This document shows positions 1-7,584 of a stretch of DNA of 12,393 nucleotides, piece by piece. Source of the DNA: Triparma columacea (Eukaryota > Sar > Bolidophyceae > Parmales > Triparmaceae); NCBI GenBank assembly GCA_030267965.1, contig BRYA01000467.1:6657-19049 (forward strand), read 5' to 3'. The number at the start of each line of letters is the position of its first letter. Positions within the stretch are counted from its first letter, which is position 1. The position numbers were made by a program, and so were the translations under genes. Under the pieces are notes generated by a model. It was given only the letters and a program-made list of their open reading frames with translations, was not told the DNA's origin and did no database searches.

Positions 1-98
1 TGTGAGATAGTTTCAAAATGTAAACGCCCCGACGAGAAACCCATTTTAATATCCCATAATCGTTCTCCCCTCCCCTCCCCAAAACATTCCCCTCTCAC

Positions 99-2143
99 CT
101 CTTCCCCCAGCATCCCCCCCTCCCCCCTTCTATTCTCAACGTCCTTAAGTGCTTCCACAACAACCTCTTCTCCCGCCGCTCCTTTCAATTTCATAAGGCA
201 CGCATACAGCATACCATACGCCCCAAACTCGTCCCTATTTTTAAACACCCCTACCTTCCCCTTGTATAAAGACCGTAGTTGGGTCTGGCATTGGTTGAAC
301 TCGTTTAGGTCGGAGTTCTCGAGGGCGACGCGACCGTGGGTCTCGTAGACGGTTACTGTGAAGGGGGTGGTGACACGCTGGACTGTTAAGTCTTGACGGA
401 TTGACTTGTACTGGGAACAGAGGTACTGAGAGGGAGGGGTTTGGGGGGGGGAGGTGGGGCGGAGGGGTGAGGAAACAGGGGGGGGTGAGGGGTCGTAATT
501 TTCCAGCCCTTTCTTACCTCGTATGAGTACCCCTCAGGTGACTTTATTTTGGCGACTAGGACGTTGTGCCAGGAGGTTAGAGTGGGGACGGTGCGGACGG
601 AGGAGGGCTTTGGGGGCGCGGTTAGACGGAGGTAGTCCTGAGAGGGTTTGGGCAAGGGGGGGAAAGGGGGAAGTGGTGAGAAGTAGGAAATTTGAATGAT
701 GGGGAAAGGAAGGTGGGTTGGGACTTGGGAGGTAAATGTTTTGCTTTCATATCATCCAGAACGGGGTGTTCCATTAACGATGTCTCACCTTCTCCATAAC
801 CTCGCACGTCCCAACAACCGTCATCCTCTCGTAATCCTTCTCTCCGAATCCCTTGGTAGTCCTCTTTGAGTTAATGACCCCCGCCCCCATATAATTACCG
901 AACTCCGACGTAGCCTTTGAGCCCCCCCCGCCGGAAGCGTTGGGGCTGGTGGACCTGAAACGGTTAGCGCGACTCTTGAGTTTCCTGCTCCCCATGTCGA
1001 ATCCGTTGTTGTAAGTATCGTCGTTATTTTCCCCTTCAAATTCACCCTCAGATGCGACCGTCTGTGGTCCGTAGTGCCCCGAGGTGCCTGTTTGCTTAAC
1101 GCTCGTGGGCGACGACTTTGATCCGTAGTGCTTGTCCGTATTGTTATTTTGTCTCCTCTTGCTTTCCCTCTCATCCCCTCTGTTAGGGTTCCTGTAAACC
1201 CCTGTATGCGTCCCATTAGCGTGCGTGTGCTCATAGTACCCTCCCCCCTCCCCTCCCCTCTCCTCCCTCCCTCTCTTCCTTCCCCCCCCCTGATTCTCAA
1301 GAGTAAGCGTCGGGTGTTTGTCCCATTCAACCTCTTCAAACGGTACAACCCTCCCCATCATGTTATACCCGGACGCACGAAGCTTTACCATGTAAGTCTC
1401 CAAGCGTACCTCCATCGCAGGCTGGAGGGGGGGGGATACAGAGGTTAGACAACGCTGGATGAAGGTTACAAGCTGAGCAGAGCTTTGGATGCGGAGCTGG
1501 GACTTTTGGGATGCGAGGAAGCGCTCGCGAGAAGCTGCGGCTATTAAGGACTCCTGGGAACGGAGCCAGGCGGCGTACTCTGCGGAGTTTATCCAACGGT
1601 TCTGGGAGGGGTCAAAGTAGTGGCCTGAGGGGGGGTCGAACTGGAGGGGGGTTATGAGCACGGAGGGGTCTGACTTTGAGGGGAAGGGCAGTTGCTGGGG
1701 TGGGGCTGATGCCTGTGGATGCTGTTGTGGATGCTGTTGTGGATGCTGTTGCCTGTGGATGACGTGTTGGGGCTGTTGTTGGTAGTGCTGCGGTTGGTTG
1801 AGGATTTGGGGGGCGAAGTAATTTTGCTGGGGGTGCTGGGGGGGTCGTTGTTGTGATTGGTTATATTCTCTTTGGTTAGGGGAGGGGAAGGGAGGGGAGA
1901 TAGTGTGTCAGTGTTTGTGTGTTGTTCTCCTTCATTCTACCTCATTCTAACTCGTGTGTGTGTTCCTACTCTACTCTACTCTAGTCTACTACACTCTAAT
2001 CCCACTTACCTCCACTTTTGTGCTGTAATCTGATCATATTGTTCTCTTGTTAACCATCTTTGGTCCATTCCATCCCAAAACATTCCTGTGTGTGGATCAA
2101 AGTAAAAGTTTGAGTCACCTAGTCTTTGATATGATGAGGACAT
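99..2143 (-). CDS. LENG8: LENG8/THP3-like SAC3/GANP-domain protein, partial (3' end beyond the left edge)
   Basis: The family is nuclear: yeast Thp3, human LENG8 and plant SAC3-like proteins act in transcription-coupled mRNA maturation and export. I read four exons: 2143-2010, 1869-789, 637-518 and 425-99. The donors are GTAAG, GTGAG, GTAAG and GTGAG; the phases agree (2, 0, 0), and stops follow the first two donors. The last intron runs off the window. The 554 visible residues start with two Tyr-Phe-Asp-Pro/Trp segments ([14 protein letters not shown] and [12 protein letters not shown]) separated by a Gln/His/Pro-rich stretch. A moderately conserved region ends in [13 protein letters not shown] long Gly/Arg/Ser/Asn-rich disordered linker follows. 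The diagnostic block is [13 protein letters not shown], then [18 protein letters not shown] and [11 protein letters not shown], then [13 protein letters not shown]. These match the start of the LENG8/THP3 SAC3 domain. The C-terminal part of that domain is missing only because of the window edge. The start ATG at 2143 is the first in frame and lies 70 bp from the divergent gene. Confidence 0.85.
1716..1751 (-). repeat. 12-bp coding repeat (Gln-Gln-His-Pro)
   Basis: Three perfect tandem copies of tggatgctgttg on the plus strand encode consecutive Gln-Gln-His-Pro units on the minus strand, within the Gln/Pro-rich linker of the LENG8-like protein. Similar but degenerate units continue on both sides (about 1690-1850). 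The array keeps the frame, as expected of a coding microsatellite that varies in copy number between strains. Confidence 0.8.
1966..1990. repeat. Short ctact pentanucleotide microsatellite in intron 1
   Basis: About four to five imperfect ctact units lie inside the first intron of the minus-strand LENG8-like gene (1870-2009). GT-rich sequence is found in the same intron. No function is apparent. Confidence 0.6.
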
Positions 2144-2240
2144 GGATGATGTCATCATAGTCCTAATCGTTATATAAAAGAGATAAAAGAGTTAAAATCA
2201 ATACACTGTTGGAATGGGCAACAAAGCCGAAAACAAAGAC
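2070..2240. repeat. Segmental duplication, copy 1 (first exon + promoter + plus-strand leader)
   Basis: This block aligns with 6036-6200. It covers part of the first coding exon of the minus-strand LENG8-like gene, the whole divergent promoter and the first ~27 bases after the plus-strand ATG. Fifty bases (2094-2143 against 6060-6109) are identical, as are the 22 bases 2148-2169. The rest differs by scattered substitutions and small indels. The mate is about 4 kb away in the same orientation. Confidence 0.92.
2144..2213. promoter_or_regulatory. Compact divergent (bidirectional) promoter
   Basis: Only 70 bp separate the minus-strand LENG8-like ATG (2143) from the first plus-strand ATG (2214). 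The interval holds the odd palindrome TGATGtCATCA (about 2147-2157), whose core TGATGTCA differs by one base from the bZIP/CRE site TGACGTCA. An AT-rich stretch with tatataaaag (2171-2180) and two ataaaag/aaaagag elements follows. The 22 bases at 2148-2169 recur unchanged in a second copy at 6111-6132. I infer a shared promoter from the geometry and from conservation between the copies; no transcript start is visible. Confidence 0.6.
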
Positions 2241-2267
2241 TCAAGGTTTGGACCAATTCCGAAGTAA
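2214..2267 (+). other. Short upstream ORF or shifted former start (17 codons + stop)
   Basis: ATGGGCAACAAAGCC opens a 17-codon frame ending in TAA at 2265-2267, one frame off the main gene. In the duplicated copy at 6176 the start reads ATGGCA, one G shorter. Without the extra G, copy 1 would read MATKPKTKTQ and run directly into the main frame, resembling MAEMPKTRPK of copy 2. It may now act as a uORF, or it may mark a start lost by a 1-base insertion. Confidence 0.5.
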
Positions 2268-2379
2268 GTCCGAACCCAAGCCCGAAAAAATTGCCCATTT
2301 TGTTTTCAAAACGTTAATCTCGACATTGAAACAACCAATCGTCCTCGCCTTCATCTTCTTCTTGACCGTCGTCAACGCT

Positions 2380-4954
2380 ATGAAAACCTCCGGGTCTAAC
2401 CCACTTAAACGTGAAAGAGACCTAAACAACTCCCACACCTCTCCTCCCTCTAACTACACCGACGATAGGATTGACTCAATATTTTCTGCCAAAACCAATT
2501 CCGCCGACGAGGTGGAGGTCTCCAAATCCGCGGCCAAATCCAACCCCACCAGTGACAGCGTCGACAACGAAGCGCAGTACCCCCCCTCCATCTCCAACTC
2601 CCCCTCCATCTGCAACCCCTCTGCCTCCAACTTCTCCAGCCCCATCGCCAGGAGTCCCTTCGCCTTCGCCTCGAGCAACACCCCCAACGTCCCCATTTCC
2701 CTCGAGCGACGCAACTCCAGCTCCTCCGACATGGAGGAGGAGGAGGACGATGTAGACGGGCGTAAACCCGCCGCCGCCACCACCACCACCTCAGTCGAGC
2801 AGGAAAGTGTGATTGTGGACTTATTGTACTCACTCAATTTCGACGAGGGCGATGATGAGTTCACTTACGGGGATGAAGAGGTTGAGGAAGCGAATGGCGA
2901 GGCCCCTCCCTCCGGTAACACCACCAACCTCCGACACTACATACTCCCCTCACCCTCCAGTTCCAACTGCCCCCAACCCCCTGGCCTCAACGGTCGTGGT
3001 GACCCCTGCAGGGCGCTTCCTTTTCGCAAAGGGCCCACGATTAAGGGTGAACCCAAAATCTATGAAGGTATAAAAATCGTCAATAACCTCAACTTCTTTC
3101 CTCAAACACCCGGTGGACAGGCTTTCCCCCCAGAAGCCCTTGCAGAGTTGATAGAAGGCAATGCGGTAAGTATTTTATTTTAGTTCTGCAATATGCGGGA
3201 GAATGAGGGTTTGAGTTCGGGTTGGGTTAAAGAATGAGACCTGAGCATTTGATTTCTCAACGTACCTATGTGGAGGTGAACGGACGCTAACCCCCCCTTA
3301 ACCGCACCCCCCCCCTCCTCACGTCTGCGCAGTTCATCCACGCTACCCTAACGAATAACCTTTACAACAACCCCGACCCCAACAACACCATCTTCTACCC
3401 TCACAACTACAACCTTGCTGGAGGCATCCTTCGTACTTCCTACATGTACCCTCTCTGCACCAAGCAGGACCACGGGCCTCGAGGCATTCGTGGTGTATGG
3501 TGCTTCCCGGCGGGACACATCAAGATGTCCATTGGCCACATCCTGAAAAAGTGGGGAGCCTACCTCAAAGCAACAGGAGGCGGAATAGCAGTCCTTGTCC
3601 TCCCCCGTAGTGACGCCCGTATCGAACAATTCGAAAACCATATGACCGGCTCCCATTTCAGCAGGAAAACCAATCCTGTCTTCTCCCGTACCCGCGTGTT
3701 TGTCGAAGATAAAGACTTCCTCCTCATCAGTCCTAACAAGGAAGGAGAGTGGCTAATCCCTGAAGCTGTGAGTTCTCGCCGCACCACTGCCCCACCCCCA
3801 CCCCTCTACCAATCCCCACCCGTTTTCCTCACTAAACCCTCCTCCAAACCCCAACGCACTCACCGCAGCTTAATATGGTAGAGATGTCATCCATTTTCAC
3901 CAAACCTTTCCTAACACATGAAGAGATCCGCGCTAGGAGAGCCGCCTACAACGCCACCTACCGCGCCTCTTCCAAAGGGAAGGCTGTCCAAGCCACCTAC
4001 CAAGCCTCTTCCAAAGGGAAGGCTACCATCGCCACCTGGAACGCCTCTTCCAAAGGGAAGGCTGCCAATAAGGCTGCCAGCGCCACCTACCGCGCCTCTT
4101 CCAATGGGAAGGCTGTCAAAGCCGCCTACAACGCCTCTTCCAATGGGAAGGCTGTCAATAAGGCTGCCAGCGCCACCTACCAAGCCTCTTCCAAAGGGAA
4201 GGCTGCCTCAGCCGCCTACAACGCCTCTTCCAAAGGGAAGGCTGCCAATAAGGCTGCCAGCGCCACCTACCGCGCCTCTTCCAATGGGAAGGCTGTCAAA
4301 GCCGCCTACAACGCCTCTTCCAATGGGAAGGCTGTCAAAGCCGCCTACAAGGCCTCTTCCAATGGGAAGGCTAGCATCGCCACCTACAACGCCTCTTCCA
4401 AAAGGAAAGAAAGTAGAGCCACCTACAACGCCAAGAACCGCGAGAGCATTAACCAAAAACAGAACGCCCGCAACGCCAGCAAACGTGCCGAGAGCAAAGC
4501 CGAGAAGCAAAAGGAGGAGCATGCTGCTAGGCAGACGGGGGGGACCCTGGAGTATCGAATTGGGCAGGTTCAGATTGAGGTTCATAACGCTACCACAGAG
4601 AGGACACCAGTGACTAGTGCGCTTTTGATGAGGATTTTGGGAAGGTGGGAATTTGACGCAGCGTTGTTGGCACCTGCCATGGCACATTTGCGCACTTTGC
4701 GCACGATTGGTAGAGTGAATGGAACCACCAGGGCAACTGTTTGTCTTACGTGGGATGAAATTGTCCAGAATATTTTGATGGAGGGGGACTATGGGTTTGA
4801 TCAGAAGGACGGGCGGTGGAAGAAGGGAGCTTTTCAGCTTGTACTTGCTGCCATAGCTAGCAAAAAAGATGCCGAAGCTGCCAGAGCTGCCATAGCTGCC
4901 CAAAATGCCGAAGATGCCGTAGCTCACAGGAGAGAAAGCAAGCGCAGGAAGTAA
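2380..4954 (+). CDS. Unknown protein with 13/17-residue YxASSxGKA repeats (768 aa, three exons)
   Basis: I do not recognise this protein. Exons 2380-3165, 3333-3767 and 3869-4954 join at phase 0; donors are gtaagt and gtgagt, acceptors gcgcag and ccgcag. The first ~200 residues are Ser/Pro/Asn-rich and probably disordered, with acidic runs (MEEEEDDVDG; DEGDDEF). Residues ~230-420 look globular, with motifs GGILRTSYMYPLC, GVWCFPAGHIKMS and GGGIAVLVLPRSD. Residues ~430-595 are the repeat array. The C-terminal ~150 residues include LLMRILGRWEFDAALLAPAM and a nuclear-localisation-like basic tail (RRESKRRK). ATG 2380 is the first in-frame ATG. However, the frame is open back to 2167, and that upstream stretch encodes a 20-odd-residue hydrophobic segment (about 2317-2379). 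The neighbouring ATG at 2214 is out of frame and ends at 2267. The N-terminus is therefore uncertain. Transcription probably starts in the divergent promoter. Confidence 0.75.
3941..4432 (+). repeat. Tandem coding repeat, 39/51-bp units
   Basis: About eleven units follow the pattern x-A-x-Y-x-A-S-S-(K/N)-G-K-A-x. Lengths alternate between 13 residues and 17 residues, the latter carrying an extra NKAA insert. The order of unit sizes is about 13,13,17,13,17,13,17,13,13,13,13. Near-identical nucleotide blocks recur (for example around 4090-4160 and 4260-4330), indicating recent multi-unit duplication. Every unit length is a multiple of 3, so the frame is kept. Most units contain N-A-S, which is an N-glycosylation sequon only if the protein enters the ER. 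Confidence 0.9.
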
Positions 4955-5004
4955 GGCGGGTAATAGTGGGAAGAGGGATTGGGATGGTTCATTTACATTG
5001 GATG

Positions 5005-5049
5005 TCGGAGACAGTGGCACCACACAACACACACACACACTGTCTCCGA
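5005..5049 (+). other. Perfect 12-bp hairpin with CA-rich loop, 3' UTR
   Basis: tcggagacagtg (5005-5016) is the exact reverse complement of cactgtctccga (5038-5049). The 21-nt loop is almost purely C and A. It begins 51 bases after the repeat-protein stop codon, so it is probably transcribed in that 3' UTR. No U-run follows it and a bacterial-type terminator is not expected here. Confidence 0.85.
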
Positions 5050-5469
5050 GTCGGGGTTACGTTACTGCGCACATCGATGCGCAAAGAGGAAGAAGAAGCT
5101 TGTTGCATGTACAAATACCTCCTTACCTTAATTACTGTTTTGATTGCCGTCCTTGATTGTCACATAACGTTTCCATAAGGACTGTGCTTTTGTCCGCTTA
5201 AGTATCTTCCCCGACGACTGCAACGAGAAGAAGGAATGCTGATATATAGCGGAGAGAGGGTGGAAAAAAGGGTTGAGTTCAAATGTCGGGGTATGACGAC
5301 ACGTCCACGCACTTCCTGTACCTTGCGTCATCCTCACCTCGCTAATGCATTTGTAGAAAAGAGAATTGATAACCAACCAAGGCCTGGTCGTATTGTTGGA
5401 GTAGATTGTTGAGCCGTTGATGGCGTAGTAGTATTACTCGGGGGCCGTTGTCGTCGGTTCTCTTAGCTT

Positions 5470-5649
5470 ATGTCGTTGGGAGAGAATGCCTTGCTTGCCA
5501 CTGCTGCACACGACACCCTTTCATACATAACTGACACCACTACGCCGTGCGACACATGGCGTCACATGTCGCCCTTTGTTACTTTCCCACAGAAATTTTC
5601 AGAAGAAAGAATAATAATAACATTTGCTGAGACTGTCGAGACATTTCAG
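5470..5649 (+). CDS. Candidate orphan exon, 60 codons, unknown
   Basis: An ATG opens a 60-codon frame ending exactly at a good donor (ttcag followed by gtgaga at 5650). It includes ALLATAAHDTLSYI and DTWRHMSPFVTFPQKFSEER, which look more protein-like than the surrounding shadow frames. A phase-0 acceptor exists (gtgcag ending at 5914), but the frame after it is Lys/Asn-rich low-complexity sequence running into the duplicated promoter block. I recognise no family. It may be a gene remnant or chance. Confidence 0.22.
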
Positions 5650-6013
5650 GTGAGAATTGATGTTCCTCTCTACATCCCCGTATCGAGCCTGCCCCGTGGC
5701 GGACAAAGAGAAGAGAGGGGTCGCTGCATGTATCTTGGCCATTTTACATGAGGTCACACTCCAATTTCCAAGCAAATTGATCCGATATTGCGCGAGTACC
5801 TTGTAAGTTCCGACACCAGTAAATTAAGAGGGAGTTGGGGGGGGTGGCATTTGGGCCTCTGCGTACGGATCACTCGGCCGTATCCCCTGCGTTGTGATTA
5901 TTGATTCTGTGCAGCGCTTAAATTCCGCTACGCCCCATTTTTTGGTTAAAAAGACGTTAAAAAGACGAAAAAAAAACATTAATTTGCTGGTACAAACTCC
6001 GTGTATTTTCTAC

Positions 6014-6109
6014 CTACTGCTCTGTACTCCTTCCACCATCCCAGAACATTCCTGTTGCAGGATCAAAGTAAAAGTTTGAGTCACCTAGTCTTTGATATGA
6101 TGAGGACAT
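6014..6109 (-). pseudogene. Truncated copy of the LENG8-like first exon
   Basis: ATG at 6109 opens a 31-codon frame that starts [17 protein letters not shown], identical to the real LENG8-like first exon at 2143. It then keeps GMFWDG after two substitutions, diverges into GGRSTEQ and stops at 6016-6014. No donor or downstream LENG8-like sequence follows on the minus strand. It is best read as the passenger part of the duplicated promoter block. A functional 31-residue micropeptide or an upstream-antisense transcript cannot be excluded. Confidence 0.75.
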
Positions 6110-6200
6110 CGATGTCATCATAGTCCTAATCGATATACAAAAGGAATAAAAGAGTTAAATCGATACACTGTTGGAATGGCAGAAATGCCGAAAACAAGAC
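6036..6200. repeat. Segmental duplication, copy 2
   Basis: Mate of 2070-2240, same orientation. Identity is complete over 6060-6109 and 6111-6132. Further on, aaaagagttaaa and atacactgttggaatgg are conserved with small indels. The similarity fades about 25 bases after the plus-strand ATG (6176) on one side and near ccatccc (6036) on the other. Confidence 0.92.
6110..6175. promoter_or_regulatory. Duplicated divergent promoter now driving the plastid-protein gene
   Basis: This is the 66-bp counterpart of 2144-2213. It keeps the gatgtcatcatagtcctaat core with its bZIP-like TGATGTCA site, and an AT-rich stretch (atatacaaaa, ataaaagag). The tatataaaag of copy 1 has become atatacaaaag. Its plus-strand output is the plastid-protein gene. 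Its minus-strand output would be only the truncated first exon. Confidence 0.55.
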
Positions 6201-6319
6201 CGAAGAAAAGGCAAAAAAATAAGGTGAGGTTTTCTGTTCCATTATCTCCTCACAATCAATACGTTACGCACTCTTACTTACACATTCCATTCAAAACACA
6301 TTACAACAACTCCTCAGCT

Positions 6320-7584
6320 ATGAAGCTCGTCCTCCTCTCCACCCTGGCCTTAACTGCCAATGCTTTTTCGCCACCCGTGTCCCCCCCTCTCTTCTCTTCC
6401 ACCTCCAATCATCCCTCCCGCACCCACACGACCCTCGCTGAGGACTTCGGTCTCTTCAAGGGAACCAGTCTTGGGTTCGACGACATCTGGGGAGACAACG
6501 AGGTGAGTGGAAACAGGCATTGAGGCGGAAGATAGAATCTGAGGGGGGACCTAAGGGGATACAGAGAGAAGGGAAGACATAGGAGAGGGGTAGGGATGGG
6601 TTGGGGTAGGGGATTGTAACGCTAGGGGATTGTAGCGCTGTTGTTGGGGGGGGGGGGGCAAGTTATTTAACAAACTAACTCAACACAAACCCACACACTC
6701 ACAGGTTATCTCAGAGCTTGGAATTGAGAAGAGGCAGAACGAGAAGGTGAGGGTCGGGTGACCGTGACTTTGCGGGCTCTACTTGCGATACAGATGATAA
6801 TCTCTTTTGCGTTTCCTTCCCTCACCCCCTTTCCCCCCTCTCCTTCACCCCTCCTCCCTCAGGGCCTCCGCTACCGCATGAACAGAAATAAGGAGGAGGC
6901 CGACTCCGTCGGTCGTCTCGGCGGTCTCCCCGGCATGACCTTAAACCTCCCCTTTATCGGTGAGACGTACATCGGTCCCCCAAAGGTAGCCTCAATCTGG
7001 GAGGCCCTTGGTTTCACCGCAACCTCAAACAACGAGGCACGTCAGAAGGCTAAAATGGAGGCTGTCGAGCAGGCCCGCAACGCCAAGAAGGGCGTCCTAA
7101 ACGGCGAGGGTGCGAGTTTAAGGAAGAAATGGCTTGACAAGTACGGGTACCCAAGACTTGTAGGGAGTGGGGGCATCTTTTATGCAGACCAACTGAGCAC
7201 GGATAAGGAACCCATGGGTGGGTTTAATATGGGGAAGAGTGGGGTCATGTTCCCGGTACCTGAGGTTGTGGAGAAAGGAAGTAAGTGGGAGGGGTTGTGT
7301 GTGTGGGGGGGGGGGGGAAGGGGATGGTTCTGTTTTGTTACGATGAAGAGACAACATGACCATTTTGAGGAGCCGATATTATCGCCACCACAAACGCCCC
7401 ATCTTTCCCAACTCTGATAGGGTTTACTCTCTCTCCCCTCTTTTCAATATCCCTAACACCCTCCCCCCCCCCAACCCATCGCAACCATTGAACAGCTTAT
7501 GGAGGAGCGAAGGGATGGGGTATGAAGAAGAAAGGAACCGCCGTGGACGGACTACCTAAGGCTGGGAAGGGGGGGAAGAGTTAA
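6320..7584 (+). CDS. Plastid-targeted protein of unknown function, possibly a thylakoid-complex subunit (243 aa, four exons)
   Basis: Exons are 6320-6502, 6705-6746, 6863-7280 and 7496-7584; phases are 0, 0, 1; donors gtgagt, gtgagg, gtaagt; each acceptor ends in cag. The precursor starts MKLVLLSTLALTANA followed by FSPPVSPP. This is a signal peptide, then Phe at the cleavage site and a Ser/Thr/Pro-rich transit region, the bipartite signal for import into a heterokont plastid. The mature part contains DFGLFKGTSLGFDDIWGDNE, GLRYRMNRNKEEAD, LNLPFIGETYIGPPKVASIW, EALGFTATSNNEARQKAK, KKWLDKYGYPRLVGSGGIFY, ADQLSTDKEPMGGFNMGKSG and a Gly/Lys-rich tail (TYGGAKGWGMKKKG). There is no obvious long membrane segment and no catalytic motif. 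I believe related sequences occur in other photosynthetic stramenopiles, but I cannot name the protein. A small stromal or lumenal photosystem-associated subunit is a guess. The frame is also open upstream to ATG 6176, across a probable leader intron (about 6224-6317, gtgagg to ctcag). Confidence 0.82.

Larger units (their letters stand above)
4955..6013. other. Intergenic stretch without a convincing gene
   Basis: Downstream of the repeat-protein stop I find a perfect hairpin (5005-5049), a short (CA)n run in its loop, a small 6-bp inverted repeat around 5065-5083 (tgcgca twice), one candidate exon (5470-5649) and isolated donor-like sites (gtgagg on the minus strand near 5332; gtaagt near 5803). 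No tRNA, rRNA or snRNA pattern was recognised. Part of it must be 3' UTR of the upstream gene. Confidence 0.6.

Noticed and set aside
1407..1435. A possible 29-bp intron (gtctaa... to ...ctccag) inside the second LENG8-like exon
   Set aside because: Too short for splicing, and the uninterrupted frame gives a better match to the conserved region of the family.
1128..1448. Plus-strand ORF of 106 codons rich in Pro/Leu
   Set aside because: Antisense of the LENG8-like Gly/Arg-rich linker; no supporting motifs or splice structure.
2264..2280. A 17-bp intron (gtaagt to caag) that could rescue the ATG at 2214
   Set aside because: Too short to splice, and no other AG occurs until after 2400, beyond the in-frame ATG.
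3941..4432. CRISPR array
   Set aside because: Units are directly tandem without unique spacers and are protein-coding in a eukaryotic gene.
3911..5038. Long open frames on the minus strand and in another plus frame (3918-4613) across the repeat array
   Set aside because: They are shadows of the 39/51-bp coding repeat: a period divisible by 3 keeps all frames open. The chosen frame is the only one that joins upstream exons in phase and continues into non-repeat protein.
5128..5376. Minus-strand ORF of 82 codons with a donor-like gtgagg near 5332
   Set aside because: No plausible upstream exon in a compatible phase (a stop lies just before the protein-like part), and no recognisable family.
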